NCBI GenBank assembly: GCA_947579605.1
Contig: OX388314.1
Coordinates: 10,168,001-10,232,000 of the forward strand
Reading direction: 5' to 3'
DNA: 64,000 nt
Source of the DNA: Athripsodes cinereus
Taxonomy: Eukaryota; Arthropoda; Insecta; Trichoptera; Leptoceridae
The translations under genes were made by a program, and so were the position numbers. Positions 1-11,733 of this stretch are shown here, in pieces; position 1 is the first letter of the stretch; each line of letters opens with the position of its first letter. The notes under the pieces are model-generated. The model saw only the letters and a program-made list of their open reading frames with translations. It did no database searches and was not told the origin of the DNA.

Positions 1-935
1 AAGGACAAAACTAGTTTTTAATCTAAACAATATTATGATTGAATCATGAAGTTGTACTAGGATGGCACCAAATTCTTGCTAGTAAGCATTTTTTTTTTCT
101 AAGGAATTCGTAAGAAAAATTAGTTTATCCATCACTCTATATGAACAAGGAAACAAACTAAAGATTTTGTTTTCTGATAGGTGATTTCTTTATGGAAAGC
201 TTAATTGTACTGTTTAGGCATTATTTCAGTCATTTTGGTATTTCGTTTTCAATTCTGTAAACAAACTGTGACACAATTTGTTTTGCCCTTTGTTTCTTAA
301 GTAAAGCCATTAAAATTCCACCACTTCCCATTAACCGCGTTCCAAACCATTGATTTTTCAAAACATAAATTTACAAATTGAGAACTCACTTACCTACCGA
401 TACTCAATTTACACTGATAAAGGAAAACCCTTCAATTTAATATAAATGTTTTAATCCTCGTCTCTTGTGTTTTTCGGTTGAATTTAGCATAAATTGATAC
501 TTACGTTTAAATATCAAAATAAAAAATTCAACAAAGTAATTGTACAAAGTGCATACCTACATATTAATTATTTTCTTGTCTACTAAAAACAAAAGTGCAG
601 AATTTAAGGTTTCACAAGCTGCATCTTAATCACACTGAATTAAATATTATAACATGGTTACCTACTTACATAGATACTACACAATCATTACTATATAACA
701 CAGTGATATTTTTGACACGACGTTTTGTAAACATTATAGAATCTTCCAAAAGATTTTTTTATTCAACCAGAAAACTTTCAAACCCAGACTATAAAAATCT
801 TACACTAAATATATTACAGCAAAATTCTAAAACGTTCAACACATTACACACATAATACATCATCTATTATTTATTTTACTTTTGGTCAAAATTTTAAGTT
901 GACAGCTTTCATACAAAGATTAGTCTTCGTTTCAG
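1..935. other. Probable cyclase intron, 5' part outside window
   Basis: A+T-rich sequence ending in a good 3' splice acceptor at 926-935. I see no exon with family similarity and no recognisable repeat. The 86-codon open frame at 595-855 has low-complexity composition and no recognisable motif. Confidence 0.6.
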
Positions 936-1145
936 GATCTACAATCCAAGACGATTGCTGTAGCAACCCTTGTGGGTGTCTCCGGGATCGTAGCTGGTGT
1001 GCTGTGTGCTTCAAGAATGCCAGCATGGCTTGAAAGTGAACTTGCTGCTTTGATGGCTGCTCTCATCTCAGCTATAGCTCTCGGGGGAGCAGCTCTGATC
1101 CTTGCACCGAATCATGCACCACTTCCTCTATTTGCAATTATTCTG
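936..1145 (+). CDS. Ac76E: Adenylyl cyclase (Ac76E-like), membrane-domain exon A
   Basis: This internal exon of 70 codons is phase 0 at both ends. It is preceded by a pyrimidine-rich acceptor (TTCGTTTCAG) and followed by GTAATT. The peptide begins DLQSKTIAVATLVGV and ends PLPLFAIIL. It carries two clear membrane helices (residues about 6-24 and 36-57) and the start of a third, which continues into the next exon. Transmembrane adenylyl cyclases make cAMP from ATP and have two six-helix membrane domains, each followed by a cytoplasmic catalytic domain. This exon fits part of the first membrane domain. The exon alone would be hard to name. The assignment rests on its in-frame join to the 17611 and 19248 exons, giving FAIIL-AVHTMIPVSR, which resembles the type 2 cyclase pattern. 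Earlier exons are outside the window. Its G+C content is much higher than the surrounding DNA. Confidence 0.82.
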
Positions 1146-1338
1146 GTAATTTATTTGAATCATTTTTATATTATTATTCATAATTATTTCTGAAGAATGT
1201 TTTCTTTTTAGATCACAATTCTTGACAGTTCGTCAAAATTCTAGGAGCTCACATAATCATACATCTGAATATTTATTGAAACAAAATGATTTATTAATTG
1301 TGTTGGTGCACACGTAGTAGAACTCCATAATTATGTAG

Positions 1339-1486
1339 GTAATTGAAACAAGTGTTTCTTTCTACTATAGATTATTGATTCCGATAGAGACGTCTTTCGA
1401 CGTATCAGGTCATTATCTATCTTGATAATGACCTGATCTCTCTGAATCAATAATCTATAGTAGAAAGAAACACTTGTTTCAATTAC
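1339..1486. repeat. Foldback repeat with 43-bp perfect arms
   Basis: Arms 1339-1381 and 1444-1486 are exact reverse complements and start GTAATTGAAACAAGTG. The 62-nt loop contains a second hairpin (TCAGGTCATTATC / GATAATGACCTGA). A diverged single arm lies at 16979-17030. It is probably a MITE or a Penelope-like terminal piece. Confidence 0.75.
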
Positions 1487-1709
1487 ATAATAAGAAACAA
1501 AATGACGTTTAACTAAAACAACCACTAGGAATTCAATATTATGTAGTGGAATCAAGATATTTCAGTAGGCATTATTTAATAATTAAGAGATGTAAATACA
1601 CACGCATCTTAAGTATATTTTAAAAGCTGAGTAATAATAATAATAACTAGACAACTTATTTGAAATGCGTCGTTTTGCGGAAAAACCACTGCAAGGGGCC
1701 ATTCAAGAA

Positions 1710-1815
1710 TCAAAACACCTCCAGAACAATAGTCTTCAACCTCGCCTGGAGCACCTCCACACTCTCCAGAGTTCGCAAATCATAGGGAATTTTGTTCCAC
1801 AGCAACGGAGTAATT
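1710..1815 (-). pseudogene. LINE reverse-transcriptase C-terminus, fragment
   Basis: The - strand reads LLWNKIPYDLRTL, then SVEVLQARLKTIVLEVF and a stop. The LWN.LP..LR and F...LK pattern is the usual C-terminal end of CR1/jockey-type LINE proteins. An in-frame stop lies just upstream, so only a fragment remains. Confidence 0.6.
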
Positions 1816-3573
1816 TATTAGAAACCATTCACTGTTTCGGTGTTTATGCTATATAAGTTCCATAATAAAATTTAAAATCAATGATTTTTGAAAAACGAAA
1901 GACGTGTCTCTCAATAAAAAAGTGAAAAAAAAACATTATTTTATGATTTCATTAATGCGAATCCCCTAAATATAGATTAAATTTTAAAAATTAGTCTCAA
2001 TATTTTTTTTGCTGTGTGATTTTTTTTTAAATAAACATAAGTAGACATATAATGTGATAAAAAAAACTGATGCGTACTAAAGATTTTTTGTATTAACAAC
2101 ATAAATTGTTTAACAGTCGTATCTGATGTACATGGATAAGTAAGCATAACAACGTGTGCATTTTTACATTTAACCTTAAATAAATTTAAATAACATCCAA
2201 CAATGTCCCTTTGTTATTTTTTTTATGTTCGCTTGTATTTTTTATTACGAAATTCGTAACTTTTAATTCATCTAATTTATTTTCCACTCTAATTAAAATA
2301 AAAGACTCCGAGCCCTTTTCGTATTCATTAGCACATGTTGTGTTTATTTTGGAACAAATTTACATCTTATATAAATGGAGGTAATTAAACGATTATTATT
2401 ATTATGAACAAAACTTGAGCGGTTTATGATTTTTCCCATGTGTTTACTTTGCAGAGTAAAATTATTTTTCGAGTTCTTCATTCACATGAATGATTAAAAG
2501 ATTAGTTTGAAATTTTTGTGAGTTTTATATAATTTTAATAATTTGCAAAAATTTCATGTAAAATAAATAAATACAAAAATATGTAAATGTTGAAAATACT
2601 TATGAAACAATTTGTCGATCTAACACAAAATTTTGCCTACTTTGGGAAAAGTCACACAAGATTACTTTAGTAATATGAAAAGAAAACAAGCGTATTGAAA
2701 GTTGAGAAACAAAACACACCCTTGGGAATATCTTTATGGGCACAGAACCCTTCAGTTTCGGGATGTCATTGTATGTTGCCTGAACTGAAGGTTAAGTGTA
2801 CGAGTATACTAGTATCTATTTTATCAATACTAAAATGTATTTCTTCCGAATTAGATTAGTACTGTATCTAGATCAATTACATTCAGATTTATTATCGTTC
2901 CTCTTAACGTCTCCCAAAGGATGTTAGAATTTGTCGATGTAATTTTATGAAATTGACAAGTGTCTGAAGGGCGAGGCTTGACACACATACATATCTGTCT
3001 TTATTATACTTTATCACGCAATGAGAAAACATGTCATCAAAATAAATAAATATAGGTAGGTACATATATATATATTCGTGTATATTACACTACGCTATCA
3101 CGTTTTATTCACCGAATATGTTTCATTGTACCCATCATCTGAAACATAGGTAAGCCGCTTTATTTACGTTAACAATGAGCTCGGGTAAATTTATATTTTT
3201 TGTGTGGATTAAAAGAACATTTCTAGATAGCAATTATTCTTAAGAAACATTTTACGATAAATCCGTCTAGCCTCCGTTAAGTGAATACTTTAAAAAATCC
3301 GTTAAGTAAATACTTTTAAATATTAAGTAATAACAATAAATCTTTACAAACTTTATAATACTTTTTTTATTGTTACAGCGGAAAATATTAACACATTGTT
3401 ATCACCAGCACTTTAAAAACAGACATCACTTATTTTATATAGACATCAACATATTAACCATTTATTTTTTTCACAGTACAGTAATATCAATGATATGGTA
3501 TAATAAATCACTGAGTAATGTCTATAACATTATCGCAAGAATACCTTGGTTGGCATGGTTGATTCTGCGAGAC

Positions 3574-3810
3574 TATTTATTGGGTGAAATATCATTCAAC
3601 TGTCCAACGCGTGTTATTCGTTCACAACGTTTGTTTCGACTCCCTATAAGCTCTACAAACTATGTTCAGAATTCTTTCTTGAAGCGAGCTTGCTCTGTCT
3701 ATGACTCATTTTTCCAGGGTCTTGATGTGTTTGCCATGAGTTTGAGAGGATTTAAATTGTCTGTGTCTGATGCGTTGAGGACCTCATTGATTCCGCTTCC
3801 ACCTAATTAG
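3574..3810 (+). pseudogene. LINE polyprotein C-terminus
   Basis: The open frame ends SQRLFRLPISSTNYVQNSFL, then RACSVYDSFFQGLDVFAMSL and a stop. R...LF..P...TNY..NS...R.C..Y.......D.F..SL..FK is the typical C-terminal tail of jockey/CR1-type retrotransposon proteins. The frame is open to 3370, but its upstream part is low-complexity and I do not assign it. An A+T-rich 3' UTR follows. Confidence 0.65.
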
Positions 3811-4468
3811 AGTTGATGGTGTTAAATTTGTTTGAAGGATGACGGTGACCTGCTGTAGGGTCTTTTATTTGTAAATTTCCGATTTCTATTTTCATTTTTT
3901 CTGATTACTATTTTGTTCGTTGTGTTTCGATTGCCTTTGAATGTCGTGTATTATTTTAATCAATTCTTTTCATGTTTAGTATTATTCTGTTCTATATGGT
4001 ATTGAATTTTTTGTTTTATAAATGGTAACTAATTTCTTGCATGTGTTGGATAATATTATTCCTATTTGCTTATGACAAATTCTACTATTGAATTTTAAAT
4101 AATGTTAAATTTTGAATTTTAAATTTTGAGAGTTTTTATATGATGTTATTAATTTTATTTTTCATGACTCATTGTATTGTTTTTATTGCTTATTGTTTTA
4201 TTGTTTAATCCTGCGATTATTGCTTTGTGAGCATTATTCTATTAATTTTGTTAACATAATTTACTCTATTCTATTGTAATTGTTGTTTGTTGATTTTATC
4301 TATTGCTTATTTGTGCTGCTGTGTTTGGTTATGTATGTTTTATAGAGCACATGTTAAGGGTAATATAGGGATCTTCACTGGTTTGCTTATTGCTAAATAT
4401 GTTTTAGACCATTATATATTTTGTATCAACTGTATGTATCTTGTACAATTGAAATAAATAAAAAAATA
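3811..4468 (+). repeat. LINE 3' UTR ending in AAATAAATAAAAAAA
   Basis: Sequence following the 3574-3810 LINE tail, with a G+T-rich then A+T-rich composition, ending in an AAATAAATAAAAA tail near 4460. This is typical of a LINE 3' end. The exact boundary is uncertain. Confidence 0.45.
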
Positions 4469-4849
4469 CCTAAAAAAGGATTAGTCAACTAAAAGATTTC
4501 TCACTTCCTTGATATTTCTTTCTGCATGACTCTACATATATTTTTACATAAAACCAATGAACTATTGAAATATTAATATTTTTGAATTAACATTTTTATA
4601 GCAGTTTAGTTCACATATGAATATACCTAAGGCATTAAGTTTACTAAGTTATGAGGCCCTGACTCCTCTTAAACAAACAATTTTATTGAACTTAAAAATA
4701 TAGCAACTTTAAACATAATCTTATTACAATATTAAAAATAGGAAAGAAATGAACTTTCATATCGTTTCCTCTTCGAAAATCGAAAAGTTAATATTAAATA
4801 AGTATTCTTGTATCTTGCTTTTTTACCCTCCTTAAAAAGTAAACTTGTG

Positions 4850-4965
4850 TAAAGCTTTGCGATAAACTCACCCTCTGTGTATTGATTGTATCTAACTTGA
4901 ATTTTTACCTTTTATATAATTTGTTTGTATCATTATATAGTAAAGAATAAATAAATAAATGAATA
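4850..4965 (+). repeat. CR1-like LINE 3' end, GCGATAAACTC family
   Basis: Contains GCGATAAACTCACCCTCTGT, then GTATTGATTGTATCTAACTT, and an (AATA)n tail. The same block recurs at 33684, 41905/42254, 49140 and, on the - strand, about 5480 and 57770. Confidence 0.6.
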
Positions 4966-5397
4966 AAGGATGGGAGCAGATTACATTGTTAAAATATTAC
5001 ATATACATGGATGGACACAAAAAAAAAAATCCATAATATATAACACATGGCATTAAACATTATTTCGTTTTCTTTATAAATTTGTACTTCTCACAATAAA
5101 GAAAATTGTAATACATCTTGCGGATGAAACTTTTTAGAATATTAAAAATATTGACATTTTATGAATGACGGAGTATGACGGCGAAAATTTTATTAAAAGG
5201 TTGTTGAACTAAATATATATTTTGATAATCAACAAAAAATACATATAATTATGTATTTCATTTTCTTCAGCATATTTTAGGGAAGAAGATATATTATTAT
5301 TTTCACAATATTTCCTTCTCTAGGGGTTAGAAAAAACCTCCTCCGTTCAGAACCAGTCTGATTTAATTGAGTTTCCTCTTCCAACTACATTATCATT

Positions 5398-5560
5398 ATA
5401 ATAATAATAATAATCTTTATTGCATAAAATACAATATAAGAAAATAAACATGGCAGAATTTAAACTAGACAAATAAATTTTGTGCAATGGGCGAGTTTAT
5501 CCCAGAACCGCAATATCAGGTAGGTAGTAGATATCGTTTGCTTATTTCACGCAAATCGTC
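5398..5560 (-). repeat. LINE 3' end with (ATT)n tail
   Basis: On the - strand it reads GGGATAAACTCGCCCATTGC, later GCAATAAAG and then an ATT repeat. It is the same group as the copies at 4850 and 49140. Confidence 0.5.
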
Positions 5561-5597
5561 ACAAATATTAATTATGAGAATTTGTTTATGTTCTCCA

Positions 5598-5700
5598 TAA
5601 CAGCATCTTCACAAGTGAGGAAGCCACTGAACTTTCTCTATAAAACAATTATGACAAAAAACATGACATCCAGGATGGGTGGCAACACTCATTATTGAAT
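5598..5700 (-). repeat. Diverged fragment of TAG-tailed repeat
   Basis: The - strand contains GTTGCCACCCATCCTGGATG, matching the core GTTTGCCACCCATCCTGA.TG of the full copies at 14966, 19509 and 55074. Confidence 0.5.
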
Positions 5701-6597
5701 TAGAAATTTTAAATATCCTTTAAGCGATACTAAAGATTGTCCACCTTTTACAAGCCATTTAAAACTCGGAAAAGTGGAAAACCTATACCTTTCTAGGGCT
5801 CCGAAGAACTCAATGAATGTCATTAATTTTCAGTTCTACCTTGAAACACGAGATGTGTTTTTAATATTAAAAAAAATTGTGCAATAGAAAAAAAAACATT
5901 TATTTTAATTTCAACTTAAAAAAAGTTACATAGTATATGAGTATATATATCAATATGAGTATACCTGAACATAAATGTTCTATTGTTATGTTTTGTAATA
6001 TTAACACCTGAAAACTTACATTACTACTGACATTATTGTGCGGCGCTAGTAGTAGTCTGCCGTTTCTTCTTTCAGATTTGATTTCCCTTGGGGTTGATAA
6101 TATTGTGGGGTTGATGAGAGTTGTAAAGAATATTCTTACATAAAATTTTTGAAGAAATAAATATTTCTACGTCGGAATATAATACACTCGGTACCTACTC
6201 AACAATTCTGTGAATGCCTATCATTGTATCGTGATAGAAAAGTGAATGAGGTGATCCTATTTTACTAGTATTAATAAGCCCAACATCGCCCAAGGCACAA
6301 TAATTAAATTTATTTCTAGAATGCATACATTTTCAGTATCGTAAATACTATGTAGCAGGATACTGTATTTTACTTGTATATGCTTGAAAAAACTGCTAAA
6401 TTATGAGGAAGAGAATGATTTTATCGATACAAATCAATCTTTACCTACTGATACAAAATATCCAAGTAAGATAACCATAAAATTCGCTATATACAATTAA
6501 CATACATGTCATCCTCTCCATGCCATAAAAAATATATATCCCAGTTATTTAATAAAATTATTATTTGTCTGCGTTTGCTTGATTTTGATTTTACTAA

Positions 6598-7664
6598 TGG
6601 GGTGTTCACATTTGGCGAATATCGCCAGGCGAATTTCGTTTGCATAAAAAACATAATTCGCCGGACGCCCATTGATCGTCACAGCTGTTCACACAATCCA
6701 CTATATAGATACGATCTGTCAGATTCATTTTGATTTTGACGTTGTTTTCAAAATGGCGGACGTCGAGATGGAGATCGCGAAGTGTTTATTATTAGTTGAA
6801 AATGTTGTAGAAGAGGTTATAAGGCACCTTTAAATTAATGTGGTGTTCTCACTTTGGCGAATATCGCCAGGCACCAAAATATCGCCAGCCATTTGAACCG
6901 TGTGAACAAAATGACAGCTAGTCTGAAACGATAAAAACCAGTAGAAACGATATCGTCTCGTGTTGACCACCTTCCAACATTTTCGGCCGATTGAACGATT
7001 CGCGCATGCGCAGATGTGCGCGGCGTTCGTATCTATGGTAAAAAATTTATAACCTATAAATTTTTTAATGTTTCCCGCTTCGTGACAGTTGTTATCTTTG
7101 TTGTTGGTTTGTGGCGTTTGTTTCCTTTATTAAAAGGCGCCTTATAACATCTACTATAACATTTTCGAGTAAAAATAAACACTTCGCGATCTCCATCTCG
7201 ACGCCATTTTGAAAACAGTGTCAAAATCAAAGCACATCTGACAGATCGTTTCTAAATCGGTGGACTGTGTGAACAGGTGTGACGATCAATGGGCGTACGG
7301 CGAATTTTGTTTTTTCGCCTGGCGTTATATTTATAAATTCGCCTGGCGATATTCGCCAAATGTGAACACCCCATAAGGAAACAAACGCCACAAACCAACA
7401 ACAGAGAGACACAACTGTCACGAAGCGGGAAACATTATAAAATTTATAGGTTTTAAAGTTTTTACCATAGATATGGATGCCGCGCATATCTACGCATGCG
7501 TGCATCGTTCAACCAGCTTTAAAAGTTGGAAGGTTGTCAACTTGAGACGATATCGTTTCTACTGGTATTTGTCGTTTCATACTAGCTGTCATTTTGTTCA
7601 CACGGTTCAAATGGCTGCCGATATTTTGGCGTCCTGGCGATATTCGCCAAATCTGAACACCACA
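6598..7664 (+). mobile_element. Harbinger-like MITE, split by a second copy
   Basis: The left end TGGGGTGTTCACATTTGGCG and right end GAACACCACA are inverted repeats. TAA flanks both sides (6595-6597 and 7665-7667), the 3-bp duplication typical of PIF/Harbinger elements. With the inner element 6839-7373 and one TAA removed, the host copy is 529 bp and colinear with 15455-15989. No transposase is encoded. An ATG at 6753 opens a short frame starting MADVEMEIAKCLLLVENVVE, which may be a relic of the autonomous parent. Confidence 0.8.
6839..7373 (-). mobile_element. Harbinger-like MITE nested in the 6598 copy
   Basis: A 535-bp element begins TGTGGTGTTCTCAC and ends GAACACCCCA, with TAA on both sides (6836-6838 and 7374-7376). 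It lies in the opposite orientation inside the same family. Excising it restores the sequence seen at the equivalent place in the 15455 copy. Confidence 0.85.
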
Positions 7665-8629
7665 TAAGCAATCATAATGTTTTTATGTAGCAAAAAATAC
7701 ATTATTTATAGTATTACATTATTTGAGTTAATATTGGAGTACGAAGTTGAGTAGAGTATTTTTAGAATATTAAAATAGCACAGATTACTCAGATTATAGG
7801 TGGAAAGGTACAGTATACCTATTTATGTATGTACAAACATAGATACATATGATCGATTTCAAATATATTATGTAAAAAAATAAAAACATCACGATCTTTT
7901 CTTTATTGTAAACCGTTTATTATGAGAAGTAAAGGAAATGTTGATATACTGAATATTTTATATCATAAATCATCTGAATTCATATCTAGAAACATCAGGG
8001 AATATTATATCTTAGATATCACTACCCATTTATCATAACTCACTAGAAATTTAATGGAATATTAAGGAGGGTACCAGGATAAAAATATCCTTCAATTTAT
8101 TAATTCAATTGAACATTGGATATACCTAATGAAGTTCCTAATTTTTTTTCAGTGATTTATGATAGATTGTGTTACATATTATGGAAAATGTATACACTGA
8201 TTTATTATTAGGCATTCCTTGAATGTAGAATGATAAAATATGAAAAATAAGGGGGTGTTAAATAATTGCAGTAAGCATAATGGAGGCAAACAATAGTTTA
8301 AATACGAGTATATGGAGTGAATGAATGATAAGAAGAAGACGATAAAATGTATATTACAGAATGAAGCAATGTGAGAGAGCGCAAACAGTAGAAAGTCTTG
8401 TGGCTTGACCACGGGAATCGGTTCCTAATTAATCTATAAAACGACTCCGTATTGAGCAAATGTAACCAATTTGCATTGACCCTTCTGAGCTACGAGGATC
8501 TTCATAAATTTGGAGTAAGCGGTAGTAATGTATAGCAATAGATTAACATAGCATTCCATTACATATCTACCCCACACGGTATGCACCTTGAGTGGGTAGA
8601 TGCACTGATTAATAATTTTATTTTAGGGG

Positions 8630-8923
8630 GAAATTCGTGAGATTCTGGGTGTGCGGAATATCTCGGATAAAATACAAGAGAGAAGATTGCGATGGTGTGG
8701 CCATGTGGCCAGGAGACCACCTGAGTATGTAGGCAATAAAGCTCAATGAATCGAGGTAACCGGCAAGAGACCAAGAGGAAAGCCAATGCGCAGATGGCGT
8801 AAAGTAATGAGGCTAAACATGCGGAACTGCGATGTTTACCATGAGGATGTGCTCAACAGAACCAAGTGGCGAAACAAAACAAGAAAGGCAGACCCCACCA
8901 CCATGTGGGCCCGAGGAGAAGAA
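8630..8923 (+). pseudogene. RTE-like LINE C-terminus with one stop
   Basis: One frame reads EILGVRNISDKIQERRLRWC, GHVARRPPEY, an in-frame TGA at about 8747, then GKRPRGKPMRRW and VLNRTKWRNKTRKADPTT. (L/R)RW.GHV.R and GRP..RW are the usual C-terminal signatures of RTE-like LINE proteins. It is non-functional and 5'-truncated. Confidence 0.75.
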
Positions 8924-10019
8924 GATTATAGGGGGATTTTTTTCTCTATAGGTATTATGCGAAAATGGATACTATGTGCCGTAAAAATACTTCGAAAATA
9001 TTCTGATTAACGATTTGTCTGAAGATTCTATATAGTGGTGTTAATTACGTAACTGAGAAAAAATGATAAAGGGTATATTTTTGATATCTTAGTATTACTT
9101 ATACACATCTAATATGAAATCAAATCTAATATAAAATTAAATTACTATTTAAAAAAAGATACATGAAGATGAAGAAATAATAATGGTTAATAATGCTCCA
9201 TTATATAAAAAATAAGGTATGTAATTAAAGCAGACTAAAATAAATATTTCACTGGTATCGTTCTCATAGTTACCTATTTAGTTTTAAGGGAAAGTAACCT
9301 TTTCTAGAGTGGCTTTTCTAACAAAGTGAAATATGTCTTAATATGTGCTTTATGATTTTACCAAGGCTTCTAAGAAAATTTCAAAGAACAATTTAAAGCA
9401 TACTTAAAGCATGTGAGGAATTTCATGACAAGAAAGATAAGTAAATAGGCACATAGTTGTAGACGAATACATACAAATCTACAAACAACTATTTCGTTGT
9501 TTTACTTCAAACAAAATGAGAATTTGTAACATGTAACAAATCCTTATAGCTTACTAAGATTGATAGCTTTGTTTCGGATCCTTATAATACTTGATACGTG
9601 CAGGATCATTCAAACATCAGAGGAGCAGATTGAACAAAACAAAATCTATTACGTATTAAAGAAAAGATTTAAATTTTCTTTTTACTGTGGTATCATAGGT
9701 TAACTCGTAGTTTTACTTTGGAGATCACATATATTGCAGTCATAAAATAACTTGGATTTTTACAAGTTATGGAAAAGTTTTATTCACTAGAATAATTATT
9801 TCTTACCAATTTTTTTGTCAAATACCACACCATATAAATAAATATAACATTCAAATGTATCTCGTTAAAAAAAATATATTATTTTTTTCTCAAATCATTA
9901 GAAAGTAAGATACGCATTATGTATGTATTTCTACTCAAGTATTTAAAATTGAGTTAGGTAGGTGGATGTATAATATTATTTCGTATGCCAACATTCTTTA
10001 GTAATCTAAAGTTCGTCGG

Positions 10020-10200
10020 AATCCTGGAAGTAGGATCTCAGTCTCATGCACAAAAAGTGCGCGATTTGATTCCACTTCCTGGTAAACTCTCCTTCCACTA
10101 TACATGCTTTAAGCTTACTGTGAAAGGTGTATAGTTTAACATAAGTTTTATTTAACGCTTTCCTGGAAGAACAGGGGAGAAACCATTACCCACCCTCCTT
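10020..10200. repeat. Diverged SINE-like fragment
   Basis: Contains AGCTTACTGTGAAAGGTGTA, close to the body of the tRNA-derived SINE copies at 34353, 36965 and 53553. The flanking homology is poor and the limits are uncertain. Confidence 0.35.
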
Positions 10201-10867
10201 TCAGTGGCTATTTGCCAATAGAGTTACCTCTTCGATGCAGTAATCATGAGAAAGATGCTTTGTAAAGGAAGGACATAATATGGGCCGTTGTAGATGAAAG
10301 AACAATTTATTTTTGGACAACTATCATTAAAAATTCTTAATACATAACCTTTGGGTAGTGAAACATTACTAAGTTCATCCTTTTATCAAATTATGCCACA
10401 GCGAATTACGAAATAAACTAGTAACAAAAGATATCAAGTTTAACATTGCATTTGCATAGTCAATGTATGCAGGAACCTGTCCTTCGTTACAAATCTTTAT
10501 GTAAATTTGAAGAGTTTCTAAGGAAAGGTTTCAGTGTCTTAAAGGTGCTTCAGGTATTTCATGATACAACAAAGTTGTAGGAGAAGTATGAATCTTTGTT
10601 GGATATGAAACACCTGCTGCTGAGATTATAAATTAGTTTGACACCCACTTTAGTTTAAAATGATTATGTTAGATTAGGTACTTTATCTAAATTGTGTCGT
10701 ACCCGCACTTACAGTCTAACAACCATTATAGTGTGCTCTCGAAAGTCTCTGTGCTCTTATACTATATTTTCAGTACTGTCAGCAAATCCACAACTTGCGG
10801 AATCCAGTTTGAAGTAATAATACTATAATAGTTGAAGGGTGTTTGTGTTTACACTGTGAAAATTCAT

Positions 10868-10993
10868 ATTAAATAATTTATAAATAATTAAAAACAGTGT
10901 TATATTTTAGCTATATTTATTTTGAAACGTTAGAGTTTAAATAAATATAGTGAAAATATAACAGTGTTTTTAATTATTTATAAATTATTTAAT
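10868..10993. repeat. Foldback inserted in the left arm
   Basis: Arms 10868-10922 and 10936-10993 are near-perfect inverted repeats starting ATTAAATAATTTATAAATAA. The equivalent place in the right arm at 13270 lacks this segment, so it is a later insertion. Confidence 0.7.
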
Positions 10994-11581
10994 AGTATAA
11001 TATATCATATCGGGGCATGATTTACAATTATAATAATACTTAGCACTTTGATACAATCACTGCTCATGGAGGTTTGGTTTTACACAAGAAAAATATATTC
11101 ACACAGTTTCAAGGGTAGGAAAAATCGTTACGATCTATAATATTACCATATTGAAAGACATCACAAGTTATTTTTAATCTTCGTAAATAACCTTTTTTGT
11201 ACACAAGCAATATTTAATGATAAAATTAACGCCGACAAGTACAATAACAAATTTTATTACAGTGATAAATAATATGGATTTAATTTTCTTATAATGTAGT
11301 TTACACTAAGTAAAAAAAGTAATTTACGTGTGTTATCATAAATCCTTATTTTACTAACGCAATCGCCAAGTTATAAATATTTTCCTTTTTTCAGTATAAA
11401 ATTAGCATGCAATCTTCAATATATATATTTAAAGACTAAATAAATAAATTAAATAAATTAAGACTCCACTTCCGTGGAATACTCGACAAGAAATAGGGTT
11501 TCCACTCTTTGAAAATTTTAAAATATCCTGTAAATGACAAGTTTTCGAAAAACATCACGTATCTATGAGACCTTTAAATTT

Positions 11582-11733
11582 TTTAAATAAATAAAAATAA
11601 ATAAATCTTTATTGACAATAATTTTACACAAATACATAAACAATAATATACAACATTACAAAACGTGACAAATAACAAAATTAGGCCAAAAGGCGGACTT
11701 GTTGCTGAGCGACGTCTTCCAGTCAACCCTATA
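11582..11733 (-). pseudogene. LINE 3' end with protein tail
   Basis: The - strand encodes DWKTSLSNKSAFWPNFVICH followed by VL and a stop (11656-11658). The UTR then contains AATAAAG and an (ATTT)n tail. This tail peptide is a common C-terminus in insect LINEs. Confidence 0.6.

Noticed and set aside
595..855. 86-codon open frame on the + strand
   Set aside because: Low-complexity peptide, no motif, and it lies in a presumptive intron.
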